A stretch of 64,000 bases of DNA from JAAYAY01 sp964563135. GTDB taxonomy: Bacteria; Planctomycetota; Planctomycetia; Pirellulales; Thermoguttaceae. Positions within the stretch are counted from its first letter, which is position 1. Each line of letters begins with the position of its first letter. The stretch is taken from positions 1 to 64,000 of the forward strand of contig CAZLWV010000006.1 of the NCBI GenBank assembly GCA_964563135.1, written 5' to 3'. The position numbers and the translations under genes were made by a program. Below the pieces are notes generated by a model. It searched no databases. It was given only the letters and a program-made list of their open reading frames with translations, and had not been told where the DNA came from. Positions 1 to 8,829 of the stretch are shown here, one piece after another.

Positions 1-641
1 AGGGCGGCATGGCCCTCTGGCGGCTCGACAGCAAGGTGGCAGGCAGCGGCGTGACCGGCGACCTCCTGGCCCACTCGATCGACACGGCCGAATGGATCAA
101 CGGCCCGATCCAGCGGGTCGTGGCCCACACCGAAACGTTCATCAAGCAGCGCAAACACGCCGATACGGGCAAGGTGGAAAAGGTCGACATCGACGACGCC
201 TGCATGTTCCTGGCCCTGTTTGCCAACGGCTCGATCGGCACCTTCGAGAGCACCCGCTACGCCCGCGGCCGCAAAAATTACAGCACCATGGAAATGAACG
301 GCGAGCGGGGCGGCCTGTTCTTCGACCTCGAAGATCCGCACATCCTGCAGTTCTTCCGCTATGCCGATCCGGAAACCGGCAAGAAGATCGAAGCCCACCT
401 GACCGGCTGGCAGAGGATCCACGTGACCAACTCCGAGCACCCCTACATGAAGAACTGGTGGGTGCCCGGGACCACGATCGGATACGAGCATACCTTCACC
501 CACGGCTTCGCCGATTTCCTTGCGAGCCTCGAAGGGGGCCCGGCCTTCCAGCCCAACATGCGAACCGCTATGCGAACCCAGTTGGTTTGCGAGTCCGTGC
601 TGCGAAGCGCTAAGGAAGGGGCGTGGGTCGATATTCGTTGA
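1..641 (+). CDS. Gfo/Idh/MocA-family oxidoreductase, C-terminal part (5' truncated by window edge)
   Basis: About 212 residues of the C-terminal half of an NAD(P)-dependent sugar or inositol dehydrogenase-like protein. The opening segment (WRLDSKVAGSG, GDLLAHSIDTAEW) is the typical stretch after the Rossmann domain where a substrate-binding His lies, followed by the alpha/beta sheet domain with a family-typical FANGSIGTFESTRYARG strand. The frame stays open to the first base, so the N-terminal nucleotide-binding domain lies outside the window. The family acts on sugars, polyols or their oxidised derivatives; the substrate cannot be read here. A second, unrelated-position member of the family lies at 47283-48572. 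Identification of the family is firm, the function is generic. Confidence 0.85.
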   Translation, partial: GGMALWRLDSKVAGSGVTGDLLAHSIDTAEWINGPIQRVVAHTETFIKQRKHADTGKVEKVDIDDACMFLALFANGSIGTFESTRYARGRKNYSTMEMNGERGGLFFDLEDPHILQFFRYADPETGKKIEAHLTGWQRIHVTNSEHPYMKNWWVPGTTIGYEHTFTHGFADFLASLEGGPAFQPNMRTAMRTQLVCESVLRSAKEGAWVDIR

Positions 642-678
642 TGTCTGCAGCGAAAATGCCCGTCTGGAAAAGTGGTAA

Positions 679-936
679 TTGAAGGCTTGCCCGACCGCGG
701 AGCTTGATCGCCGTCCGTTTCCGGACGCTGCACCCGGTCGTGGAGCCCAGCAACCCAATGCCCCGTTGGGCCAACCGGAGGACTCCGCCAAGGCGTTCGA
801 AATCCGTTTGAATCCGAAGGAGATCACCGTCAAGAAAGGCGAAGTGAAGATCGACGACGCGAATGTCGTGAAGACCGATATTCCGGCCTCCAACGGCGTG
901 ATCCACGTCATTGACGCAGTGATTCTGCCCAAGTAG
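679..936 (+). pseudogene. fasciclin-domain protein, 3' remnant
   Basis: The last 40 or so codons encode a recognisable fasciclin (FAS1) C-terminal box: VKKGEVKIDDANVVKTD followed by SNGVIHVIDAVILP, where the NGVIHVID motif is the hallmark of the H2 region. The FAS1 domain is normally about 130 residues; only its end is present, and the preceding sequence (proline/charged, starting from a TTG) has no fasciclin character. The upstream gene ends only 37 bases earlier, so there is no room for the rest. I read it as a broken gene. A strong terminator follows 19 bases after the stop, consistent with this once being the end of a transcription unit. Confidence 0.6.
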
Positions 937-954
937 TCTGAAAGCTCCGCACTT

Positions 955-983
955 GGGGGGCCAAGTCGGCCCCCCTTTTTTTT
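955..983 (+). terminator. rho-independent terminator
   Basis: GGGGGGCC, a five-base loop, GGCCCCCC, then eight T. The perfect 8-bp GC stem and T-run directly follow the fasciclin remnant, so it ends transcription on the plus strand. Confidence 0.9.
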
Positions 984-1007
984 GCGCATGGACCTGGGGA
1001 TCGAGGC

Positions 1008-1442
1008 GTGGGTCAGACCCTGCTTGAGCGAATTGCCGCAGGCGATCCGGATGCCGTGCAGGAATGCATCGACTGCTACGGCGCTCTGGTATGGTCACTC
1101 GCCCGCCGTCACTTGAGGCAGCGCGCCGACGCCGAAGATGCCGTTCAGGAGGTCTTCCTCGAAATCTGGCGAAATGCCGGCCGGTTCGATCCTGCAAGAG
1201 CGTCCGAGGCCACATTTATCACCATGATCTCTCGCCGTCGGCTGATCGATCGGCAACGCAAGCTGGGGCGGACGCCCGTGCCGCAAACCATCCTAGAAGA
1301 GCCGTCAGTGGGCTTGGGAGCGGAACAGGAAAACGTCGAAATTCGAGAGGAGGCCGAACGGGTACGGATACTCATGGGTCGGTTGCGGGCGGATGAGCGC
1401 CGAGTCCGGGGGAATATGTCGTCTCGGGCCCCCTGCGAGTGA
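1008..1442 (+). pseudogene. truncated ECF RNA polymerase sigma factor
   Basis: Residues 1-75 match ECF sigma region 2: LLERIAAGDPDAVQECIDCYGALVWSLARR, then the core-binding helix DAEDAVQEVFLEIWRNAGRFD and the promoter-melting part (FITMISRRRLIDR). A linker leads to the very start of region 4 (RILMGRLRADERRV), after which the frame leaves the family and stops within 15 codons. Region 4, which binds the -35 element, is missing, so the product should not be a working sigma factor. The break coincides with the start of an unrelated gene tail in another frame (1400-1525), pointing to a deletion or an assembly join near 1395-1405. The start has no strong ribosome-binding site. Confidence 0.7.
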
Positions 1443-1525
1443 TGGGCTACAACAGCCCGTTCGTCCCCCGGGACATGAATTTCTTCGAGGTGCAGATCCC
1501 CGTCAGGCCGGCAACTGTCGACTGA
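1400..1525 (+). pseudogene. SOUL-like haem-binding protein, C-terminal fragment
   Basis: In the frame of base 1400 the DNA encodes about 40 residues, GEYVVSGPLRVMGYNSPFV then PRDMNFFEVQIPV, ending at a TGA. The YNSPFVP...EVQIPV pattern resembles the C-terminal end of SOUL/HBP family haem-binding proteins. There is no start codon or upstream part in this frame; it is joined directly to the broken sigma factor. Family assignment rests on a short motif and is tentative. Confidence 0.4.
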
Positions 1526-1727
1526 CCCGTATTGCTCGGGTTGTAGGTCTTCTCACCGAAAGAGATCTGGTCACCGTAAACGGCGGCTTGGGGATTGTCG
1601 CCGCGGGTCCGCCCGAGGCCGAGATCGAATTGGCGGCAGCAACGTGACGATGACTGCCGAGTCTGCTTGGCAGGTAGGCGGCATCGGAGCCGCCGCCTGC
1701 CAACGGCAAAGGATCGAACATCAGCGC

Positions 1728-2927
1728 TCAGCGCACCCACACCAGCTGCAGTATGCCCGCCACGCCCGGATCGATGGCCAGTTCGTCGCAGCGGCTGCCG
1801 TAGAATTTCTCTGCTTGAAAGATCTGGCGGTCGAAGACGTAGGCGGCCGACAGGTCGAGGCTCCAGCCGTGGCCCAGTTCTCGCTGCACGCCAAGTGTCA
1901 ACCGCTGATCGAAGAGGTAGGTGCGCTCCCGATCCTCCAGGCGGTCGGCCAACAGGAAGGTCTCGTTCACAGTCCGGTAAGCCCCGTAGATGCTCCAAGC
2001 CTCGCCTAGCGACTGACGAACGAGCACCTGGACGTTGTTCAGTGGCCGGTAGCTGGCCGTAACGGTCAGGGTTTCCGTTGGCCGGTATTCAAGGGAGAAC
2101 GGGATTCCCAGGTTCGCCTGGAACTGAGGCGTCGGCCGCCAGATGTAGGCCATGCCCGGAATAGGAAAAATGATCTGACCGGTGGGCGAATAGAACAGGC
2201 TGAAATTCCAGGCATCGCGCGCGCCGCTGGGGATCGTCAGGAAGCCCAGCAGTGTGACCGTCATGTCGCGCAGGGCCGCGAACGGCTGATCGCTGGGAGA
2301 ACCGACCCGAAGCATGCCGCCGGCCCGCCAGCCGTTGTCCAGATTCCGGATGTGCATCGTCCCCACCTCGATGTCCCACAATGGCTCCGGCATGGGTAGC
2401 CCGGAATCCGGCAGCACGGCCGACGTGCTGATGTCCAACCGCTGGACACTACCCAGCCCCAACCAGATGCCGTCGGGGTCGATCCGCAACGGAAAGGCCA
2501 CCTCGACCTCCTCGCCGTTCATGGCCAAGTCACCCGGCTGATTCCGCAGACTCTGCTGAGGAATCCACCACAGTCGAGCTGTGAACGGCGAGCGGCCGCC
2601 CTCGCCTGTGGAATCATCGCCCAGTCGTCCGCCGGGCGGGGAGGGCATTGACTGCGTGGCTTCTCCGAGGGCGATTCCTTCGGGCGGGGGGGCCGGACCG
2701 AATAGGGAGTCTGAGGTGTCTTCGAGCCAGACCCCATGCCCGCTCGGCTGGCCTTCCAGCGATTCGAGTGGCGATACAGATCCTGGCCACTCCTGGGCTA
2801 CTGACCATTCCTGGGCGACTGGCCGTTCTTGGGCGACTGGCCATTCCTGAGCGAATAGCCAACCTGTGCCCACGGACCAAACGACACATAAGGTCAGCAG
2901 CGCTGCTAGCGGCGGATTTCGCGGCAC
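1728..2927 (-). CDS. putative outer-membrane beta-barrel protein (DUF6268-like)
   Basis: About 399 residues. A GTG start at 2927 is chosen because AAGAGGT lies 5 bases upstream and a signal peptide follows at once (hydrophobic LAALLTLCVVWSVGTGWLFAQ). Next come four six-residue repeats (EWPVAQ and variants), a low-complexity Pro/Gly linker, then about 270 residues of alternating short strands and turns (VEVAFPLRID, WRAGGMLRVGS, LTVTASYRPL, WSIYGAYRTV, WSLDLSAAYVFDRQIFQAEKFYG) ending in an aromatic/basic strand (GILQLVWVR). This architecture matches planctomycete outer-membrane barrel proteins of the DUF6268 type, whose role is unknown. It stands alone on the minus strand. Confidence 0.65.
   Translation of the reverse strand: MPRNPPLAALLTLCVVWSVGTGWLFAQEWPVAQERPVAQEWSVAQEWPGSVSPLESLEGQPSGHGVWLEDTSDSLFGPAPPPEGIALGEATQSMPSPPGGRLGDDSTGEGGRSPFTARLWWIPQQSLRNQPGDLAMNGEEVEVAFPLRIDPDGIWLGLGSVQRLDISTSAVLPDSGLPMPEPLWDIEVGTMHIRNLDNGWRAGGMLRVGSPSDQPFAALRDMTVTLLGFLTIPSGARDAWNFSLFYSPTGQIIFPIPGMAYIWRPTPQFQANLGIPFSLEYRPTETLTVTASYRPLNNVQVLVRQSLGEAWSIYGAYRTVNETFLLADRLEDRERTYLFDQRLTLGVQRELGHGWSLDLSAAYVFDRQIFQAEKFYGSRCDELAIDPGVAGILQLVWVR
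2788..2859. repeat. four tandem 18-bp repeats inside the barrel-protein gene
   Basis: Four consecutive 18-bp units (for example CATTCCTGGGCGACTGGC at 2806) encode EWPVAQ-type hexapeptides just after the signal peptide. Units differ at one to four positions. Confidence 0.85.
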
Positions 2928-3385
2928 AGAACACCTCTTGGAACACCCACCATCGGAAGGCGTGACTGTAGTAGAACGCTGGGAGAGAATCAAGCCGAAA
3001 GGCGGCCGGCCATCGCCGCTCTATCTGGGATCTCCCAAATAAGGCCCGCTCGGTTAATGGCCATGGGCTGGCGTAGCCCAGATACCTCGTATCGATCTGC
3101 TGGGATTCCTCCCGACATCTCGCACTTGGGTTGAGCTTGGAACCGATCCAGGCTCAAAATTGTGGTCCTTTGTACACTTGCCCTGCCCGCGTTTGACGCC
3201 TGTTTCCGCGTCTGCGTGGAAAGATGTTCGTGTTCCCTTGAATCCGGTCTTCCTCGAGTCACGAATACTGTTGGGTGTACTCCATGGCGACAGCCAAGAG
3301 CCAAAGGAGCATTCTGCGATTCGGGCTCGAACCCGCGGCATGATCCGGGAACAAGACAACCCAAGGGAAAACGGCAAGGCATATC
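2928..3385. other. intergenic region between divergent genes
   Basis: 458 bases between the barrel-protein gene (minus) and folE (plus). No gene, convincing promoter or RNA was seen. A GGGCTCGAACCC hairpin-like motif at about 3324-3335 was inspected as a possible tRNA arm and rejected. Confidence 0.6.
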
Positions 3386-4045
3386 ATGGTCAACGGCGTC
3401 AAAAGCATCCGACTTGACAGAATCAACGGTCACGCGAACCCCACCTCGGCAGCAAACGGGTCGGCCAAGGACGGCGAGGTAGATCTTCAGGCAATCGAAG
3501 GTGCGGTGCGAACAATCCTGCGAGCGGTTGGGGAGAACCCGGACCGGGACGGCTTGCTCGATACGCCCCGCCGTGTGGCGCGGATGTATCAGGAGATGTT
3601 CGCGGGATTGCAGCGGGACCCGTCGCGACACCTCAAGGTCACGTTTCCTGAGGACTATGACGAACTGGTTCTGGTACGGGACATCCAGTTCACCAGCATG
3701 TGTGAACACCACCTTCTCCCCTTTAGCGGGGTTGCTCACGTGGCTTACCTCCCCAAAGGTCGAGTGACTGGGTTGAGCAAGATAGCTCGCGTTGTCGAGG
3801 AAGTGGCCATGAGGCCGCAGGTTCAGGAGCGGATGACGCAGATGATCGCGGACCTCATCGAGACGGAGCTGGAATCGTCGGGCGTTGCCGTCGTGATCGA
3901 GGCAGAACACTCCTGTATGTCGATCCGAGGGATTCGCAAGCCTGGCAGTCTCACCGTTACCAGTGCGCTACGGGGCACGTTCCGAACAAACGCCGCTAGC
4001 CGCGCTGAAGTCATGTCGCTGATTCTCGCCAAACACCGAGGCTGA
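3386..4045 (+). CDS. folE: GTP cyclohydrolase I
   Basis: Converts GTP to 7,8-dihydroneopterin triphosphate, the first step towards folate, tetrahydropterins or queuosine. The 219-residue protein has a variable 30-residue N-terminus and then the full enzyme: AVRTILRAVGENPDRDGLLDTP, the zinc site SMCEHHLLPF (Cys106, His109), the substrate-binding LSKIARVVEEVAMRPQVQE helix, and the second zinc/catalytic segment HSCMSIRG near residue 176. Normal length for the family. It lies 35 bases upstream of a 6-pyruvoyltetrahydropterin synthase homologue, the next enzyme for pterin or queuosine synthesis, and both are likely cotranscribed. Confidence 0.95.
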   Translation: MVNGVKSIRLDRINGHANPTSAANGSAKDGEVDLQAIEGAVRTILRAVGENPDRDGLLDTPRRVARMYQEMFAGLQRDPSRHLKVTFPEDYDELVLVRDIQFTSMCEHHLLPFSGVAHVAYLPKGRVTGLSKIARVVEEVAMRPQVQERMTQMIADLIETELESSGVAVVIEAEHSCMSIRGIRKPGSLTVTSALRGTFRTNAASRAEVMSLILAKHRG

Positions 4046-4080
4046 TCCGCCTTCAACAAGTCTCAATACCCGTTCGCCCC

Positions 4081-4689
4081 ATGATCATCAACAAGAGATA
4101 CAAGTTCTACGCCGCCCATCGCAACGAAGAGCTTCAGGACAAGTGCCGGAACCTCCACGGGCATCGGTACGAGGTCCGCTGTTTCTTCCGCGTCACCCGG
4201 AAGGGTTCCATTTCAACGCTGTTCGGGGATTTCGACGACAGGATCGAGCCTTTCCTTAAGAGCGAATACGACCACGGGATGCTCATCCATGTCCACGATC
4301 CGCTCTACGAAGCGCTCCGAGACTACATGGAACGCTCGGGCGATAGGCTGAAGCTGAAGCGTTTCGATGCGCCCACCTCCGTGGAGAACCTCGCCCACCA
4401 GTTGTTCTCTGAAATCTCCGCCATGGGGTTCCGGCTCGAACGCCTGGAAGTCCAGGAAACGGACACGAGCACGGTTGTCTATACCCGGAGGGACTGGGTC
4501 GCGTACAATCGCCGTCTGAGGGCTCGTGATCCCTCCCGCATGTGCGAGGCCGCGGCATGCTTCGGGCCTTGGCCCGGACCGCGGAAGAAGAAGGCGGCAG
4601 ACGCGATTCCGACGGCTAATCCGCCGCAGACCCGTCCGACAAGGACCGCCTCATCGAACAACGTGTCTCGATGCGCGAGGCGTCCGTAA
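4081..4689 (+). CDS. 6-pyruvoyltetrahydropterin synthase / QueD-family protein
   Basis: Acts on dihydroneopterin triphosphate, the product of the neighbouring FolE. Zinc ligands His13 (FYAAH), His26 and His28 (NLHGHRY) and the catalytic Cys22 (QDKC) are present, as are DHGMLIHVHD and the substrate-binding Glu in LEVQETDTS. The conserved domain ends near residue 140. The remaining 60 residues (Pro/Arg/Ala-rich, PGPRKKK) are unlike the family, whose members are about 120-150 residues, and may be a spurious extension. Both conserved Cys and three His argue for activity; whether the pathway goes to queuosine or a tetrahydropterin cannot be decided because no queC, queE or sepiapterin reductase lies nearby. 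Confidence 0.9.
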   Translation: MIINKRYKFYAAHRNEELQDKCRNLHGHRYEVRCFFRVTRKGSISTLFGDFDDRIEPFLKSEYDHGMLIHVHDPLYEALRDYMERSGDRLKLKRFDAPTSVENLAHQLFSEISAMGFRLERLEVQETDTSTVVYTRRDWVAYNRRLRARDPSRMCEAAACFGPWPGPRKKKAADAIPTANPPQTRPTRTASSNNVSRCARRP

Positions 4690-5033
4690 CTTTCCACAAC
4701 AGTCGCAGCGGCGCCAGCAGGTTGTCGCGGAGCAGAGTCCCTGTTCCATTGGCGGAGAGGGCTGTTGATTGTCTTGCCGTCCGGTCCATGATTCACGCGT
4801 CGTGTCCACCCCGCTTTGCCGATGGCCAAACATGCCCCCGGGGCCTCACCCGCTTTGCCGCCGTTATTGTAACGCGATCCTCGCATGAATCCACGCAGGG
4901 ATCCGCTTGGAACCAGGCGCCGTCGACCGGGTCTTGCAGCCGAGACTCAGACTGCCGATCGCCCCCCGTGCGTCGCCAGGGGCTATCGGGTATGTTAAAC
5001 GAGAGCATTTAAGCTTTCGGAAAGGACCGGAGT
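4690..5033. other. intergenic region, no gene seen
   Basis: 344 bases between the pterin pair and the peroxiredoxin. Open frames here lack codon or family character. An A/T-rich stretch (TATGTTAAAC near 4989, CATTTAAGC near 5006) just upstream of the peroxiredoxin may hold its promoter, but no clear -35/-10 pair is visible. Confidence 0.5.
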
Positions 5034-5498
5034 ATGGCGTCCGTTCAGGTTGGCGATCATGCCCCTGACTTTGCCTTGACTTCGCAGAGCGGCCAGCAGG
5101 TCTCCCTGGCCGGGCTCCGGGGTAGTAAGGCGGTGGTGCTCTTCTTCTACCCCAAAGATGGAACCGCAGTTTGCACGAAGGAGGCGTGCAGTTTCCGCGA
5201 TGCCTATGAGGATTTCGTGCAAGTCGGGGCAGTGGTCATCGGGGTGAGTTCGGACTCTGCGGAAAGCCACCAGGCCTTTGCCAGCGGGCATCGGCTGCCT
5301 TTCGTGCTTCTGGCCGACACGGATGGTTCCGTGCGCAAGGCCTTTGGCGTGCCCAAGACCTTAGGGATCATGCCGGGACGGGTCACCTACGTCATCGACA
5401 AAGAGGGGATCATCCGGCATGTGTTCAATTCCCAATTCGCGGCCGATCGGCACGTGGCCGAAGCTCTGGCTGTAGTTCGACAATTGGCGAGAGACTGA
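5034..5498 (+). CDS. bcp: thioredoxin-dependent peroxiredoxin (BCP/PrxQ type)
   Basis: Reduces hydrogen peroxide and organic hydroperoxides using thioredoxin. The 154-residue protein shows the peroxidatic motif PxxxTxxC (Pro40, Thr44, Cys47 in FYPKDGTAVCTKEAC) with a resolving Cys52 five residues later, as in atypical two-cysteine PrxQ/BCP proteins. VGDHAPDFALTSQSG at the N-terminus and the C-terminal RHVAEALAVVRQL helix are also typical. A purine-rich AAAGGACCGGAG precedes the ATG. It sits 36 bases ahead of the lipid-modification cluster start, possibly transcribed with it. Confidence 0.93.
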   Translation: MASVQVGDHAPDFALTSQSGQQVSLAGLRGSKAVVLFFYPKDGTAVCTKEACSFRDAYEDFVQVGAVVIGVSSDSAESHQAFASGHRLPFVLLADTDGSVRKAFGVPKTLGIMPGRVTYVIDKEGIIRHVFNSQFAADRHVAEALAVVRQLARD

Positions 5499-5534
5499 CG
5501 GTTCATGCTGCTTGGATTCTTCAAGGAGTACGTC

Positions 5535-6827
5535 ATGAGAATCGCGATCATCGGCTCCGGTATCAGCGGTCTCGTCTCCGCCCGACTCCTTGCCGACGAG
5601 CACGAAGTCCACGTCTTCGAGGCCAATGGGTATGCGGGCGGGCACACGAACACGGTTTCCTTCGAGGCATTCGGCCACCCATATTCCGCCGACACGGGCT
5701 TCATGGTCTTCAACGATCGCACGTATCCAAACTTTGTCCAAATGTTGCAGATCCTTGGCGTCCCGGCCCGCAACAGCGACATGAGCTTCAGCGTGCGTTG
5801 CGACAAGACCGGGCTGGAATACCAGGGCAGCTCGCTGAACGGGCTTTTCGCCCAGCGCCGCAACCTGGTGCGGCCGAAGTTCTACCGCATGCTCCTGGAT
5901 GTGCTTCGCTTCAACCGCCAGTCGCTCGAATTGCTGCGGGGCGAGGACTATGATTTGGAGTTGGGCCAGTACTTGGACCGCAACCGGTACAGCCGGGAGT
6001 TCATCGAGCACTATCTCATTCCCATGGGCGCCGCTATCTGGTCGGCGCCGCCGGAGCGGTTTCGGCAGTTCCCGGCGCGATTCATCGTGGACTTCTTCAA
6101 CAACCATGGGCTTCTGACGGTACGCGGCCACCCGCAATGGAAAACCGTGCAAGGCGGAGCCGGGCGGTATGTCGAAGCCTTGACTCGTCCTTTTGCGAGC
6201 CGGATTCGCCTGAATTGTCCCGTCGTCGCCGTGCGGCGCCACGCGGACCGGGTCGCAGTGACGTGGCAGGGTGGCGGCCCCGAGGATTTCGACGCCGTCG
6301 TCCTGGCAGCGCACTCGGACCAGTCGTTGGCCATGCTCGCCGACGCCAGCCCGGCGGAGCGGGAGATCCTGGGGGCGGTCGCCTACCAGCGGAATGACAC
6401 GGTCTTGCATGTGGACAGCTCGCTCCTGCCCCGATCTCGGCGCGCCTGGGCCTCATGGAACTACCAGATCCCGCAGGAGCAGGACCAGCCCGTCGTGCTG
6501 ACCTACAACCTCAACCGGCTCCAGGGGCACATCTCGTCTGATCCGATCTGCATCACGCTGAACGGGACCCGCTGGCTCGATGAGAAGAAGATCCTGCGCC
6601 GGATCGAATACCACCACCCGGTCTACAGCCGCGAAGCGCTCGCCGCCCAGAAGCGGTTTCACGAAATCAACGGCAAGAATCGCACCTACTTCTGCGGCGC
6701 GTATTGGGGACACGGCTTTCACGAGGATGGAGTCAACAGCGCCTTGGCGGTGGGCCGGTGTTTTGGCAAGAAGTTGGAGTCATGGAAAGCTGCCTCTACG
6801 AAGGGTATCTCCAGCACCGGCGGCTGA
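5535..6827 (+). CDS. FAD-dependent amine-oxidase-like protein of a fatty-acid modification cluster
   Basis: About 430 residues. Start at 5535 is chosen because AAGGAG ends 6 bases upstream and the Rossmann fold begins immediately (MRIAIIGSGISGLVSARLL, a GxGxxG dinucleotide motif, then HVFEANGYAGGHTNTV). The C-terminal FAD contact (FCGAYWGHGFHEDGVNSALAVGR) is present. This NAD(P)-binding/amine-oxidase-like family is regularly found beside DUF1365 and cyclopropane-fatty-acid synthase genes, as here, and is thought to act in modification of unsaturated membrane lipids; the exact reaction is not established. The gene overlaps the next one by 46 bases, indicating one operon. Confidence 0.85.
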   Translation: MRIAIIGSGISGLVSARLLADEHEVHVFEANGYAGGHTNTVSFEAFGHPYSADTGFMVFNDRTYPNFVQMLQILGVPARNSDMSFSVRCDKTGLEYQGSSLNGLFAQRRNLVRPKFYRMLLDVLRFNRQSLELLRGEDYDLELGQYLDRNRYSREFIEHYLIPMGAAIWSAPPERFRQFPARFIVDFFNNHGLLTVRGHPQWKTVQGGAGRYVEALTRPFASRIRLNCPVVAVRRHADRVAVTWQGGGPEDFDAVVLAAHSDQSLAMLADASPAEREILGAVAYQRNDTVLHVDSSLLPRSRRAWASWNYQIPQEQDQPVVLTYNLNRLQGHISSDPICITLNGTRWLDEKKILRRIEYHHPVYSREALAAQKRFHEINGKNRTYFCGAYWGHGFHEDGVNSALAVGRCFGKKLESWKAASTKGISSTGG

Positions 6828-7558
6828 GCCCCGCGGAGCATGTCTTCCGCTACACGCTCTACCTGGTGTATCTGGACCTTGACGAACTGCCGGCCGTGCT
6901 GGGCGGCGGTTGTGGGCTGCACCGCGCTACGTTTTCCCCAGCCTCTTTCCTTCGCAGGGACCATTTGGGCGATGCCGGTGTTCCGCTGGCCGACGCCGTC
7001 CGGGATCTGGCCGAAGAGCAGACTGGTTGGCGGCCGACCGGCCCCATCCGGCTGCTCACGCTGCTGCGAAACTGGGGCTACTATTTCTGTCCGCTGAGTC
7101 TGTACTACTGCTTTGACCGCGCCGGGCAAACGGTGGACGCGGTCGTCGCCGAAGTCACCAACACGCCTTGGCATGAACGGCACTGGTACGTCCTCTGGCA
7201 GGGCAACCGCATGGGCGAGCCGCCGCAACTGCGGTTTCGACACCCCAAGGGCTTTCACGTGTCGCCCTTTATGGATATGGACATGTGTTACGAATGGCAC
7301 CTGCGCCCCCCGGGCAAAACGCTGAGCGTCTCCATCGTGAACCGTCGAGGGGACGAACGTCTGTTCGACGTGAGCCTGGTGCTCAAGCGGCGGGAGTTGC
7401 GTCGCTGGCCCATGCTTCGGGCGTTGGTCCGTCATCCCTGGATGACCGGACGCGTGGCCCAGGCCATCTACTGGCAGGCCTTCCGACTGTGGCGCAAGAA
7501 GTGCCCGTTCTGCCCCCATCCCGAGCACAGCGGGTCACCCAAGGCAGACCAACCATGA
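6782..7558 (+). CDS. DUF1365 family protein
   Basis: 258 residues starting at MESCLYEGYLQHRRLSP; this ATG lies inside the end of the FAD oxidoreductase gene. Family marks are RLSPAEHVFRYTLYLVYLDL, the central FCPLSLYYCFD, VVAEVTNTPWHERHWYVL, and FHVSPFMDMDMCYEW. DUF1365 proteins accompany FAD oxidoreductases and Cfa methyltransferases in many bacteria; their biochemical role is unknown. The stop overlaps the next start as ATGA, so translation is probably coupled. Confidence 0.9.
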   Translation: MESCLYEGYLQHRRLSPAEHVFRYTLYLVYLDLDELPAVLGGGCGLHRATFSPASFLRRDHLGDAGVPLADAVRDLAEEQTGWRPTGPIRLLTLLRNWGYYFCPLSLYYCFDRAGQTVDAVVAEVTNTPWHERHWYVLWQGNRMGEPPQLRFRHPKGFHVSPFMDMDMCYEWHLRPPGKTLSVSIVNRRGDERLFDVSLVLKRRELRRWPMLRALVRHPWMTGRVAQAIYWQAFRLWRKKCPFCPHPEHSGSPKADQP

Positions 7559-8829
7559 GTGAAGTCTCCTCGCACATGGCCTCGCGTTCGAAAGGCACCG
7601 AGGGATACCTCGACCGGATGTTCCGGCGCGTCGTGTGGGGCCGGCTGGAGAACCTCGATCATGGCCGGCTCGTGATTGACCACGGCGGCCATCGCCAGCA
7701 GTTCGGACACTGCGCTGAGGACCCTCTGACGGCCACTATCGAGATCCGCGATCTTCGTTTCTACCGCCAACTGGTTCTTGGCGGGAGCCTCGGCGCCGCG
7801 GAGGCGTATATCCGCGGATACTGGACCTGCGACAACCTCGTCGACCTTGTCCGCATCTTCTGCCACAGTGCCGCGGCCTCGGCCGGTCTGGAAGGGGGCC
7901 CGGCCCGACTCCTGAGCCCGCTTGCCAGGATCGGCCACTGGCTGAAACGAAACACTCCGTCGGGGAGCCGCCGGAACATTGCCGCCCATTACGACCTGGG
8001 CAACGAGTTCTTTTCGCTGTTCCTTGACGAGACCATGGCCTACTCATGCGCGATCTTCCCTCGTGCCGAGGCGACGCTTCGCGAGGCATCGCTGGCCAAG
8101 TTCGATCGCACCTGCCGGAAGCTGGCTCTGACGGCCGATGACCACGTGCTGGAGATCGGCACCGGCTGGGGCGGCTCTGCCCTTCACGCCGCGAGAGAAT
8201 ATGGCTGCCGTGTCACGACGACCACCATTTCGCGAAAGCAGTACCAGTACAGCCGGCAGCAGGTGGCGGCGGCCGGCCTGTCCGACCGCGTCACCGTGCT
8301 CTGCGAGGACTACCGTGCGCTGACAGGTTCGTTCGACAAGCTCGTCTCGATCGAGATGATCGAGGCCGTGGGGCACCAGTACTTCGATGCGTTCTTTCGC
8401 GTCTGCTCCGAGCGGCTCAAACCCCACGGGATGATGCTGCTTCAGGCGATCGTCATTCCCGACCAGCGCTACGAACGCTACCGGCGCTCGGTGGATTTCA
8501 TCCAGCGCTACATCTTTCCCGGCGGCTGCCTGCCCTCGATCGGCGCCATCTGCCAGTCGCTAGGCCGCGCGACCGATCTTCAGCTCTCCCACCTGGAGGA
8601 CATCACGCCCCATTATGCCGAGACCTTAGCGCACTGGCGGCAGCGATTCCGCGCAAACCTGGATCAGGTGCGAACCTTGGGGTTCTCAGAGGACTTCATC
8701 CGCACCTGGGAGTTCTACTTCTGCTACTGCGAGGGCGCGTTTCGCGAGCGGGCCATCGGCGACGTCCAGATCCTGTTGACCAAGCCGGCGTGCGGCATGC
8801 CGGCACTCCTTGCGCTATCATCACCGTAG
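7555..8829 (+). CDS. cfa: cyclopropane-fatty-acyl-phospholipid synthase family methyltransferase
   Basis: Transfers a methylene group from S-adenosylmethionine to the double bond of membrane phospholipid acyl chains. 424 residues starting at the ATG that overlaps the DUF1365 stop. The N-terminal 130 residues form the lipid-docking domain of long Cfa proteins (LVLGGSLGAAEAYIRGYW). The catalytic part starts at NIAAHYDLGNEFFSLFLDETMAYSCA, with the SAM motif VLEIGTGWGGSALHAA near residue 198 and the VSIEMIEAVGHQYFDAFF segment carrying the active-site Glu. It ends 9 bases inside the convergent DUF2177 gene. A second Cfa-like enzyme is encoded on the opposite strand at 9257-10306. Confidence 0.92.
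   Translation: MSEVSSHMASRSKGTEGYLDRMFRRVVWGRLENLDHGRLVIDHGGHRQQFGHCAEDPLTATIEIRDLRFYRQLVLGGSLGAAEAYIRGYWTCDNLVDLVRIFCHSAAASAGLEGGPARLLSPLARIGHWLKRNTPSGSRRNIAAHYDLGNEFFSLFLDETMAYSCAIFPRAEATLREASLAKFDRTCRKLALTADDHVLEIGTGWGGSALHAAREYGCRVTTTTISRKQYQYSRQQVAAAGLSDRVTVLCEDYRALTGSFDKLVSIEMIEAVGHQYFDAFFRVCSERLKPHGMMLLQAIVIPDQRYERYRRSVDFIQRYIFPGGCLPSIGAICQSLGRATDLQLSHLEDITPHYAETLAHWRQRFRANLDQVRTLGFSEDFIRTWEFYFCYCEGAFRERAIGDVQILLTKPACGMPALLALSSP

Noticed and set aside
3320..3345. CGGGCTCGAACCCGCGG motif resembling a tRNA T-arm
   Set aside because: The stem does not pair as a five-bp T-stem on either strand and no acceptor, anticodon or D arm surrounds it.
4671..5012. 113-codon plus-strand open frame after the PTPS gene
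   Set aside because: Overlaps the PTPS tail, Ser/Arg-rich with no family character or RBS.
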